This document shows positions 1-9,738 of a DNA stretch of 64,000 bases, piece after piece. The position numbers were made by a program, and so were the translations under genes. Within the stretch, counting starts at the first letter, position 1. Every line of letters starts with the position of its first letter. This DNA comes from Valencia hispanica (Eukaryota > Chordata > Actinopteri > Cyprinodontiformes > Valenciidae): assembly GCA_963556495.2 (NCBI GenBank), contig OY747710.1:17149000-17212999 (forward strand), in the 5' to 3' direction. The notes under the pieces are model-generated. The model did no database searches and was not told where the DNA came from. It saw nothing but the letters and a program-made list of their open reading frames with translations.

Positions 1-393
1 AAACTTGAGTGTGAAAATGTTTCCAAAAATATTTCTGAAAGTATCACATCAGTTCCTGGCAAACATTCTTGTATATGTATTAATTTCCATGGCAAAGACA
101 CAGGAAACCCTAGTAAGAGAAGATAAGAGAAGAGGGTTAGGGTTAGACTGTATGCTGACTGTTATGAGGTTCCAAATGTGCCAAAAATGTTTGTCTATGT
201 TCATAGGCACACTGCATATGTCAACTTAACAAGTAAGTTAGCATTTAGGTGTGTCTATGTAACTGGCAGCAGTACTTCTGCAGATACAAACTTGCAATTG
301 AAAACTACATTGCCCACGTAAATGACTAACCTGACCAAACATTTAGCCTTTTCTGGTTTATTTTATTTTGTAATTGCTGTAGTCTTGTTACTC
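1..393. other. no gene recognised
   Basis: AT-rich sequence without a convincing coding exon. It holds a short telomere-like run (two GGGTTA-type units at 134-146), too short to mean more than chance. Confidence 0.5.
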
Positions 394-859
394 TGTCGTT
401 ACAACCTGTCGTCTCCCCCTGTTGTTGCAACTGGTTGTCACAACCTGTCATCTTCCCTGTTGTTGCAACTTGTTGTTACAACCTGTCATCTTCCCTGTTG
501 TTGCAACTGGTTGTCACAACCTGTCATCTTCCCTGTTGTTGCAACTTGTTGTTACAACCTGTTGTCTTCCCTGTTGTTGCAACTTGTTGTTACAACCTGT
601 CGTCTTCCCTGTTGTTGCAACTTGTCGTCTCCCCCTGTTGTTGCAACTTGTTGTTACAACCTGTTGTCTTCCCTGTTGTTGCAACCTGTCATCTTCCCTG
701 TTGTTGCAACTTGTCGTTACAACCTGTCGTCTTCCCTGTTGTTGCAACTTGTTGTTACAACCTGTCGTCTTCCCTGTTGTTGCAGCTTGTTGTTACAACC
801 TGTCGTCTCCTCTGCTGTTAGAACCTGTCGTCTTCCCTGTTGTTGCAACTTGTTGTTAT
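394..859. repeat. minisatellite, unit about 38 bp
   Basis: About a dozen imperfect tandem copies of a 38-bp unit, with some units truncated to roughly 25 bp. Each unit contains the palindrome GTTGCAAC and the interrupted palindrome GTTGTTACAAC, followed by a pyrimidine-rich CCTGTCGTCTTCCC stretch. Several frames stay open through the array on both strands because the unit lacks stop codons, giving low-complexity Cys/Leu/Val-rich translations that are not genes. No unique spacers are present, so it is not a CRISPR array. Confidence 0.93.
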
Positions 860-2733
860 TCGTCCACATTTGCCAGTGTCATTACTTTGTGTGCTTATGC
901 AGAGTTGTCGGTTTCATCTTTATTTTGTGTTTGATGTTACAGCAGAAAGTAATCATCTTTGTGTATGTTACAAACTGTTTGCTCAGTGCGAAGCCTTGCC
1001 TCACGAATTACCGGCCATCAGAACTGGTATTTCAAAATAAGAGTCTTTGGCATAGCCATTTTTGCCAAGGTTTAGCCTCGATTTTACTGTCACCATGAGC
1101 TTAAAATGTTTAGTTTGTTTAGTTCACATTTAAAATGTGAACTAAAGGAGTGCAACATCTGAATTTCTCATCTTTTGATATTCACAATCATAAATATGAT
1201 GATTCTGAGTTTAAATTAATACTGTAATGACCCTTGCTACTGTAGGGCAGATAGCGAGCAGGGTGCATTGTGGGTAACTGTGGGTTCAGTTATTTTGTTA
1301 TCTCAATCGTTCGTTGTAGTTTTGTTATGAAAGTTTTGTAATGTTCTGTTGGTAGTTCATTTGTTATGGGGAATGTGTTTATTTTTATGGTTGGCATGTT
1401 GCACCATGAGCTAGATGGGCATGTAGAAGAATGGGACAGTGTGCCAGTCCAAGTAATTAAGAGTCTTAATAGGGCAAATTATAACCTGCCATTTTTAAAG
1501 TATTGCTACTCATTCTTGAGTAAATTTTCTGGGTACTCTACCTACTGACAGTAATTTCACTGAATCAAAACAAGTAGTGTGTTAACCAAAAATGCATCAG
1601 ACAAGGACAGAAACCTACAGTTTATGTTGAAGTGAGACCTCTTTTTTGTACACAAGCTTTGTTGTTCAGATGTTATTTTTTTATCTACAGAGCCAATTGG
1701 AGATCGAATGAATAAACTGTAAACACTATGCATTGTTACTGGAAGCATAAAGTGTTACTAGAAAAAGTGTTTCTGCTTTAATTTTGTTATTTTGTTTATT
1801 TTTTTGTGATTTTGTAATTATATTTATATGTTTTAATTAGTTAATTGTACTATTTCAAATACCAGAATTTGCAGATAATTTTATATTTTATTCATATTTT
1901 ACTAAAATGTACTAACATATCAAAAATAATGACCAGATATATAGACAGCACTATTAGACTTTTATACCGTTTATCGGCAATAAAGGTTGACTTGGGGGTG
2001 AGTTGCTAATTTAACAATAATTTTTTTAAAGGAGATATCATGCAAAACCCATTTGAGTTTTAAAGTATATGATGTTCTCTTGTCAAAAACATACTGGTCA
2101 ATGCTTTTTGACTTAAAGTTCACCTATCAAAGTGTCAACAGCAGCCCCATTGAGTTGCTAAACACTTGTTCACTGAAATGTAGTTTTTTTTACTTAAGTC
2201 ATTCCCACTTTTGTCAGTAGAGGCCGGGTCAACTTCAGCTACTTTCTGTTGGAGACAGTTGGCAACACTGGTAGAGGGAGCTGAATGTAAAGAAACCAGC
2301 CTGAATGTCTCGAGTCTACATCCTTTTGCAGGCAGCTTTGATATTTCTCCATAAGAAGCCACCCATTGTTGAAACTACATTTCCCTGGCATTTTGAACTC
2401 TTCATTTTAGCTTGCATAAGCCGAACTGCTTTAGTATCAGCTACATGAGCTACATTTAAAGAGCATATTGCAGGTTAATATTTTCTGAAATGCATATAAA
2501 ATGTTGTCCAAAAATTACTATTTGAAATGTTTATTGAGGGTATTTTAAATTTCAAAATGCATGAAGACACACATTTTAATTCAAAAGTTTTATAATCTTG
2601 ACCTGTGACATAAGAGGGGGGAGTCTTATGCTATGCGTTGCCTCAGTTCAGTAGGTAGTTATCAGGTGTAGAGGTCACGTTATCAAGAGTCAGTGTGTTC
2701 ACAAGATTTGAATTGCGCTAATTTTTAATAAAA
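860..2733. other. intergenic, no gene recognised
   Basis: Mostly AT-rich sequence with scattered open frames of about 60 codons that match nothing I recognise. A 14-bp perfect inverted repeat lies at 1118-1146. Confidence 0.4.
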
Positions 2734-3125
2734 ATGGTAAATTATTGTGTTTGCTGTACAAACACCAGCCTGTCAGGATATGGAGTCCACAGGTTTCCAA
2801 AAAAACGGCACTATCTTATATTTCGGAATGCCTTTTGTGCAGCTGAAACTGCACTTAACCTCTGCTTTGGCTATGAAAAATGAGGTCGTTTGTGGCGCTC
2901 ACTTCAGTCTGGAGGATTAAAATCCCAGCAATGTGATGGAGTTTAACATGGGACACTGAAGCAAAGATCACGTGCGATTCACACTAGCGGGAGTGGCTCC
3001 TGTGCTTACAGCTTCATTGGGACCGCTGTCAGCGGCTTCTTCTGGACCTCCTGCAGGCCGGAGACATGATCCCGGATCAATCAGAGGCTCAGCTCTACAC
3101 TGATGGGATCTGTGCATTGTAGGTC
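2734..3125 (+). pseudogene. THAP-domain (C2CH zinc finger) pseudogene fragment
   Basis: An ATG at 2734 opens MVNYCVCCTNTSLSGYGVHR, then FPKK, matching the start of a THAP domain (CxxC, then HRFPK). Further on, in another frame, VCGAHFSLED, a stop, then NPSNVMEF matches the C-terminal half of the domain (CxxH). The reading is broken by at least one frame change and several stops, so this is dead. THAP domains occur in host transcription factors and in P-element-like transposases. The sequence after the finger is too decayed to say which was the source. Confidence 0.6.
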
Positions 3126-4000
3126 TTGTTGTCTAACATCTGCTAATTAATAACTTTGTTTAAAGAATGATATGGTTGTGGTCCTTCATATGTGTAATTG
3201 TAAACATAGAATTTTTTTTTTTCTGTCAGAGCCAGCATTAAAATTCATAGTTTTCTGTTGATGGAGCTGACAGGACTCCCTTCTGCTATGTCACTTCCGG
3301 TCTGGGTGAGGTAAATCTTCTCACAAAAACCTCTCCAAAAGCTAAAATAATTTATGTACAAGTAATTTTTTATTTAGAAACGGTTCCTAATATAGTTCTC
3401 TAAACAGTGGTTTAAAGGGGGCTCTAACCTGCAACCTGCACTTTAAGGGCCTCGAAGGGAGGCATGTCACCTGCCTGACTAAAAATGTATGAGTCCCCAA
3501 CTTCTATTTGTTTCTTATTTATTTTTGCATTGTTTTTAAATGTTTGAACATAGATTTTCTACAATTCCAAAACTTTTCTAGGACAAAAAATTTTTTATTG
3601 TCAAATTCCATAACTTTTCTAGGTTTTCCATGACTGTACAAACCCTGTATAAAGGGAGATGTGTCACTCAGGCACAAAAACAGGCACACAAGAGGACAGT
3701 GGCTCAACCGCGGCTGCTTTTGGAATAAAAACAAAACAAGAACACTCGGGCCACCGGCCCTAGAACAGACGGGTCTTTCGGGCCCCTGTGTCTGTGGCAA
3801 CAATAAACATTTTTAAGGTTCATTCACCCATCTTTTCAAAAAACTTGCTGTGGTCTATATAGTTGCTCCTGTTTCAGGAGGTTGTAGTTCGTCGGATGAG
3901 TGGGTGGGGAGAAACGTCAGGATTACAAGTCTTACTCAATAATATTCATGATGTGCAAACATCTCGCCTCTGAGTGGCTAACAGCAATGTGACTCATGTG
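3126..4000. other. intergenic, no gene recognised
   Basis: No coding exon is seen. The 94-codon minus-strand frame at 3519-3803 has no recognisable domain. The sequence ends in CTCATGTG (3993-4000), the left target-site duplicate of the adjacent hAT element. Confidence 0.4.
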
Positions 4001-4154
4001 CAGTGTTGCCAGATTGGGCGGTTTTCAGCCCAATTGGGCTTCTTTTAGTTACACCTGACGGGGAAAAAATGCATTGGGTTGGATGAAAATTGGGCTGCTT
4101 TTGCCCACATTTGGCGGTTTTTTAATATTGTGAAAACAGCACAACACCTATTAT

Positions 4155-4587
4155 GGAAATATTATTTAACAAGGATGAGAAAGGATTCCTTCTTAGTTCA
4201 AGAGCTTTAATTTGGCTTGTTGATCAACAAGGAGTTCAGGACATACAGCATGGCAGTAACTGACCTGCACCCCCATCCTAACATCTTACTATATAGAAAT
4301 GAACAAAACTATGACTCCTCCTTCATAGACAGGGTGTCTGTCTTCAGTAAGATAGAATAACTTTTAACCTCGTTAGTAAGACGCCACCCAGACGCTCTGG
4401 GTCAGAGTGCAGATAATGGAGTGATTCCGACGTCCTTCGGTCAGCATGCAGACATCTAACAATATTGGTGACCCAAGACACAGAAAGTATCCTTAAGCTC
4501 TCACATGTTGGTTCAACATAACAATGCATATCTCAGTTAACAAAGAGACTTAACCTTTAACATAATTAATATACTTTCTGCCACATC
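4155..4587 (-). repeat. probable retroviral LTR (minus orientation)
   Basis: Reading the minus strand away from the Env stop, a purine-rich tract AAAAGGAGGGAAA (complement of about 4588-4600) is followed directly by TGATGTGGCAG. This is the polypurine-tract/LTR order expected of a retrovirus. About 430 bp follow, with a TATATAG-like box and an AATTAAAG-like poly(A) signal, before returning to hAT-type sequence near 4155. The low-coordinate boundary is approximate and I did not find a target duplication, so the LTR call is inference. Confidence 0.45.
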
Positions 4588-5311
4588 ATTTCCCTCCTTT
4601 TATTACTTCTTTCAGTAATAACCTAATCTACACCTCGTTTGTATTTACATGTTTCTCTCTGAGTGGGGAAACATCCTGGCAGCCCCTATGCCCCTTTAGG
4701 TGGCCAGTCCACATGACTCATCATCTGTCAGGATGCTCTAAGAATAAACAAGAGAAAGGAAAATTATGTAGTATCAACCAGGTACACTATGGACACATCA
4801 TAACATACAGTACATATTGAAACGTGTACTCTTCCCTCATTAAGGCAGCGTCCATAGTGTCCAACCCCGAAGTCATGATCACTCTCAATCTCAGCTTCCC
4901 CGTCCCTTAAGAGGGGTTAGAACATTGATTAGTAAAACACAAATTAGTAATCAACTTGACAAAAAGAATAAAATCTGATTATAGTTATATGATTGAGTGA
5001 ATTTCACTGATTGGTTTTCAAAGGAATCACAAAAGAATCACCTTTTTAATTAGCAAACTTCATGCAGAATGAATGAAGATGAAATAACATGAGACATAGT
5101 GGTTAATAATAAAAAGTAGAATTAAAATGAAAACTTTAAATGAAAATAGGAAACAAACGTTTAGTTCCCTTCTACCTGAACCTGGGATGAGAGGTCATGG
5201 ATTAGCCAAGCTCACATGGTGGAATTACAACATTTCAGTAACAGAAAGAACATCAGAAAACCAAATTCACAACATGATTCAATGGTAATCATCACCCGTC
5301 TGTAAAACAGA

Positions 5312-5680
5312 TTACTCATAAAACTCCAGTTCGTCCTGCTCCATGTCAAATTCCTCTCCATCCCCTTCTCGCATTCTGGACTCCGCTTTAGGCCGCCGGA
5401 CACCTTGCAGATCAGCCACGGACCCTGTGAGCATCTGATGTGTAACTGCCCTTTCAATCACTCTAGTTATCAGTCCCTGGATGCAAGGAATGATGCAGCA
5501 TCCGCATAAGATCAAAACTGTTACTGCAGAAACAAGAGCTCCCACAACAGAGACTACTACATTCTTCCATCGTCCCATAAAATAATCTAATTTTATAGTG
5601 GAGAAATAAAATAAAAATATAATTAACAAATAAATCAACAATAACAGATACAAAACATGATCAATGGAGGAACATTGCAT
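5312..5680 (-). pseudogene. endogenous retrovirus Env fragment (transmembrane subunit tail)
   Basis: A minus-strand open frame of about 122 codons. It has a hydrophobic segment, then a membrane span of the pattern 'WKNVVVSVVGALVSAVTVLI', then the cysteine cluster CGCC, PCIQGL and an acidic cytoplasmic tail ending at a stop. A membrane span followed by a palmitoylation-type CGCC/CxxC cluster and PC.xGL is characteristic of the C-terminus of retroviral Env transmembrane subunits. The surface subunit, fusion peptide and heptads are absent. The frame begins at the junction with hAT sequence near 5690, so this is a truncated relic without entry function. Confidence 0.7.
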
Positions 5681-5691
5681 CAGCCGGCTTC

Positions 5692-5971
5692 TCAAGTGAT
5701 CAGGCCATAGATGCCTTTTGGCTGGAAGTTGAGGCATTTCAAGATGCTGGAGGAAACCAGTGTTTTAAAGATTTAGCACTGGGTGTCATCAGATTGCTAA
5801 CTCTGCCAATATCAAATGCACACGTTGAGAGAGCGTTTTCCCAGGTGACGCTGCTAAAAGATGACACCAGAAATCGCATGGGATTACAGCTCCTTTCCAG
5901 CCTCATGGATGTGCTCTCTGGCCTGAGCAGAAACGTCCACTACTTTCAAACCTCTGCTGATGGGGAGATTT
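5692..5971 (+). pseudogene. hAT transposase C-terminal fragment (dimerisation region)
   Basis: This frame is open for about 92 codons to a TGA. It reads SDQAIDAFWLEVEAFQDAGG, then PISNAHVERAFSQVTLLKDD and TRNRMGLQLLSSLMDVLSGL. The motif block 'PISNAHVERAFSQ...K...RNRM' is the hallmark of the hAT C-terminal dimerisation region. In hAT transposases this region mediates multimerisation and carries the last catalytic segment. Upstream coding sequence stops abruptly near 5690, where the retroviral remnant begins. Close matches would be expected among the ZBED- or SCAND3-like hAT transposases common in fish. Confidence 0.85.
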
Positions 5972-6595
5972 GATTCATCGATGTATTAGCCAGCTTACAT
6001 GGCTTCCAGTGACTGTAAATAGTTCTTTAAGTTCTCAACATTGTTCAAGTTTATGGAAAGCCAGAAGCTGTTTCTGCATAAAGGTAAAGTGTTTTTTCTG
6101 TAACATCATCCTATTTACACTGTGACTGATTTTTTTTTTACTGTAGTCCACTTCTAAGGCATTGCTTGTTAATTTAAAAACTTTTTTTTTTTGTGGTTTG
6201 GTGTGTTTTGAAATCTATGATCATTCAGCTTCTCTGTGCTCTTTAGCCAGGTCTTGTGCGTTTTTAAGGATCGGGGAACTGTTGCCAGCATCCCTAGCAA
6301 TACATAATAACAATGTGTTTTGCAAAATGTCTAGCCAATTTAGCTGATTTACTGTGCTCTTTGTTGGTTGTAAATTTATCATAACCTATTAATCTACCAT
6401 ATGTGGCCATTTGATGGTGTTATGAAGCTCATATGAGTGTTTTCTATTGCCTGTGTGATTGTTTTACTGGTTTACACAGGTGTCTGGAATCTTTGTGTTT
6501 TGGGTTGGTTTTTTTGTTGGATTGGGCGGATTTTCAGCTTGATTTGGGAGGATTTTCGGAAACTGTCAATCTCATCTGGCAACACTGCTCTTGTG

Positions 6596-7444
6596 TTGCC
6601 TCTGAACAAATCTAACTTAACTTACTTCAGTGGTGGTGTTCCAAGACAAATTCCAACTTTCTTCCTCAGCTGCTCTTTCTTGGGTGAAAAAAAATGCTAC
6701 GCTAATGTCTATGTCTATCTACAAATAACACAAGACCGACCATGTTCTGCCATATTGTGGAGTTGCTAATGGTTAAGTTTCAAGGCCAACCCTAAATGCA
6801 ACAGTGCTATTACACTGTTTTTTTAATCAACCAAGATAGCATATCAACATAAAAAGGGAATCATATATGTGTTTGAGCAACTATCAGAAAGCTATCAACT
6901 AATTAACTAAGAAGAGCCATGAAACAATAAAATATACTTGTTGTCAGAAGGATCTTTTATTCAAAGGTATTTTATTATATAAAACAACCCCAAACAAATC
7001 TTTTAGGTGATTTCTAAATTACCCTGTGTATTGTTGGAATATGAAACAATCTAGATGGAAAAAATCCAACATAAAAAAAAACAAGCTTGATGTGCCAACA
7101 TCTGTAACTGCATCAATGAGATAAAAGTCAAGTTTCATTGAATCATGGAAACAAAATGACAAACAGACTATAACTTTTTTCTATGTTGATATCTACAACG
7201 ATAGAAGCTCATTACTTTTGTCAAAAAGAAAGCCTGACCATTGCCAGATTTTTAAAATATCTGAACTTACCCATCATTGATGGTGTTTCTTTTGAAAAGC
7301 ACAGAATAAAACTTGCTACATTAAATTCAGTGTAGGTTTAGAACAAGCTTCAACAGACTAGCGTCATTATGTTAGTTTATTAAAAAATGTTGCTGCCTTC
7401 CCCACATCCCACCCCTCTGTTTTAAATGCACATTATAACAACAC
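6596..7444. other. intergenic, no gene recognised
   Basis: AT-rich sequence with no supported exon. Open frames near 6437-6769 start inside the hAT end and have no recognisable domain. Confidence 0.4.
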
Positions 7445-9360
7445 GCATCAACACCATACTCGAGCGGGGGGATGGAGGCTAGGGGTCTTTTCACACCCCT
7501 GTTCGCTACGGGCCATCAGGGGTTGGGGTCCAGAGGAGGAAAGGCGGTCTGGTTGGGGTCCTGGGCTGTCGGGCTGCTTTGCCACTGTGGGGCCCTTGGC
7601 GGTCTGCTTGTCTCTGTCCTAGAAGGTAGGGGGTCCATCTCCCGGGTCTGGGGGCTGGTGGCTCTACTGGGGCATCGGTACCTGGACCTGGGAGCATAAA
7701 GTGTGCATGGGGTGTGTGAGTGAGGGTACAGCGCCATTTTTTTTGGGTGTCTTGGTGAGTCAGTGAGAATGTATGGGTTTAAGAGGGAGGGAACGTATGA
7801 CTGTGTCTGTGTGTCTTTGTCTACCTGTCAGGTTGGATCTTGGTCTGCCCCCTCACCTGGCGCACCTCAGGCCTTACACTTAATGGGGGGCCTATTTCCC
7901 CTCCGTCACTCCCCGCCGGTGACGGGGGCCCCTGCCTGCCGGTGCATCGGTGGTCAATCCGGTTCGGACCTGGTGCTACCTGGCCGGGCCTGTGGGGGCC
8001 GGTGTGTCGGTCGGCCGATGTGGTGGGCTGATATCTTCCTTTGGTTGGTTGGGGCACCTCTTTTAGAGGTGCCAGGTTTGGGATTATTGGGTGGTGCCTG
8101 GTCGGTGGCTCAGCGGGATGCGGATCCGGCGTCTCTGCTCGTTTGATCACCTGTTCTGTGCGCACCGTGCGTGGCCAGTTCATTGGCGGGTTGGACCGGC
8201 CCTGGCCCTCGTTGGATGCCTGGTCTCGGCGCCCTGCGTTGCGCGGGATCAGGACCCAGGAGCTGGTACAACTTGGTTTCCAGATGCTGGCTGAGCCCGG
8301 CCTGGGGATGCTGTCCGTCCCCTGCGGCTATCGGTGGGGCGCTGGGATATTGGCGGTGGGGATTGGCCTAGGGTGGAGACGGCGCGTGGTGGCCGGCCCC
8401 TGCCTTGTTGACCCCAGAACCTTGTTGACCCCAGAACCCCTAGGGGCCCCCTACAGTGCCGGGGGCCCCTCGTCGGCCGGTCCCTTGTCGGGTCCCTGCT
8501 GGGGGGTGGGGTGCCCCTGGGCCCCGGCTCCCCCGGTCCGTTGACCGGCCTGCCCCGGCGCGGCCGGTTGCCGGCGGGGCCCTTGGGCTCGTCACTGCTG
8601 CCGTCTCTTGGGGGATGCGGTCGGCCCCGCCCGGGTCCACCTTGGGCTCTGGCGGTCCTTTGGACGTCTTTCCTCCGATCTCCTTCATGTCTGCATCGAT
8701 TCCTGGGAGACGGATTGATGTCTGCTCACACCAACTATCGAACACTCTTATGGAGAAACCTTATATGCATCAGCATGCTAACACACGCACATAGATGTGG
8801 GGTCTCTGGTGTTTAAGGATATATTCTTGGGCTGAGGTTATCATTACTAGAGCTTGATTAATCGGTACCATGAGTTTTTCTGTGTTGAGTTGTTCTTGTT
8901 GTTGTATTTTTATATCTATTTTTGTGTGATGTGGTTGTGTAATTTCTTAGTTCACAATGTTTGGTTGGTTTTGTCGATGTTCCTTTTTCGTGTTTTGTTT
9001 TGTTTTTCCCCCTCTTTCTGCCGTCCTGTGGGAATGGAGGCAGACTTCAATGTCTTCCTGTGTTTTCTTTGTTCCCCTTCCTCTCTTGTATTTTACACTC
9101 ACCCTCTCTCTTGACTTTTTGTTTCCTACCTCTCTTTTTCATCTTCCTTCTTTCTTCTCCTTAATTTTCCGTCTCCGTGTCCATAACATCAGGAAATAAA
9201 AACCCCGACAATTCATAATAAAGATTTTTCACACATATATCAAGTGGAGTACTATAGCAAAAGCTGTACTGCTCCGCTTGTGAAAGTAAATCTGTTGGGC
9301 TTCTACTTGGTACTCAGACACCAATTCTGAGCTCCACACTGCCAAACAGGACACGTAAAA
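7445..9360 (+). repeat. unclassified GC-rich interspersed repeat, long copy
   Basis: Sequence composition jumps from AT-rich to strongly GC-rich between about 7445 and 8700, then becomes T-rich up to about 9360. The 3' part is repeated in opposite orientation at about 57905-58757: both copies encode the same incidental frame (FDSWCEQ.SIRLPGIDADMK) and share the tract GGTACTCAGACACCAATTC. Many overlapping open frames here are by-products of high GC. I cannot place the family: no reverse transcriptase, transposase or LTR pair is visible. The right edge lies only about 60 bp from the stop codon of the NLR gene. Confidence 0.75.
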
Positions 9361-9419
9361 AAAATAAAAAATAAAAATGTTTTAGATTATTGGCGCAAAA
9401 TTTGAATTAAAAGTTGTGT

Positions 9420-9738
9420 TCATCTCTCTACAATTAGATGTGACTTGAGCAATTTCTCAATCTTTATCTGGAGCTCCATAGCTTTATCTGCATTCTCTCC
9501 TTTCTTCACCTTTCCCCCGACATCCTGCAGGCCTTTCAGCACTGACTGCAGAGCGTCCACATTCTTCACAGAGTCCATCTGGTCCCTGTCGGCACGGATC
9601 TCCTCCACCCAGCCCAGGTAGGCCTGGAGCAACCCCAGGTCATCCACAAAGTCTGCAATAATCTTAAGATCTGGTCTCAGTTTCTCCAGTTCCCTCAGCC
9701 TTTCTCTGCCCACCTCTCCAATTTCATTTCCAACGATT
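9420..9738 (-). CDS. NLR exon 7: last LRR edge and charged helical C-terminus
   Basis: This terminal exon starts [20 protein letters not shown] and continues with about 85 residues rich in Leu, Glu, Lys and Asp ([37 protein letters not shown]) before TGA. The pattern suggests an amphipathic helix or coiled coil rather than another LRR. I do not recognise a named domain. Confidence 0.85.

Larger units (their letters stand above)
4001..6587 (+). mobile_element. hAT-family DNA transposon, degraded, with nested retroviral remnant
   Basis: The ends are inverted: CAGTGTTGCCAGAT at 4001 mirrors ATCTGGCAACACTG ending at 6587. The flanking octamers CTCATGTG (3993-4000) and CTCTTGTG (6588-6595) differ by one base, as expected for an old 8-bp hAT target duplication. 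The last part of a hAT transposase, including the dimerisation region, lies inside on the plus strand (5692-5971). An endogenous retrovirus piece in the opposite orientation occupies roughly 4155-5690 and has replaced or interrupted the upstream transposase. The N-terminal transposase domains are not seen, so the element cannot be autonomous. Confidence 0.8.

Noticed and set aside
134..146. Telomere-like GGGTTAGGGTTAG
   Set aside because: Fewer than three units, with no larger array nearby.
394..859. Possible CRISPR-like direct repeats
   Set aside because: There are no unique spacers between units, and the context is a vertebrate genome.
322..1098. 258-codon open frame and its overlapping partners
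   Set aside because: They lie in the minisatellite. The unit simply lacks stops, and the translation is a periodic Cys/Leu/Val repeat on both strands.
7472..8816. Many overlapping open frames of 60-167 codons on both strands
   Set aside because: High GC reduces stop frequency. None has a known domain, and part is repeated at 58.5 kb.
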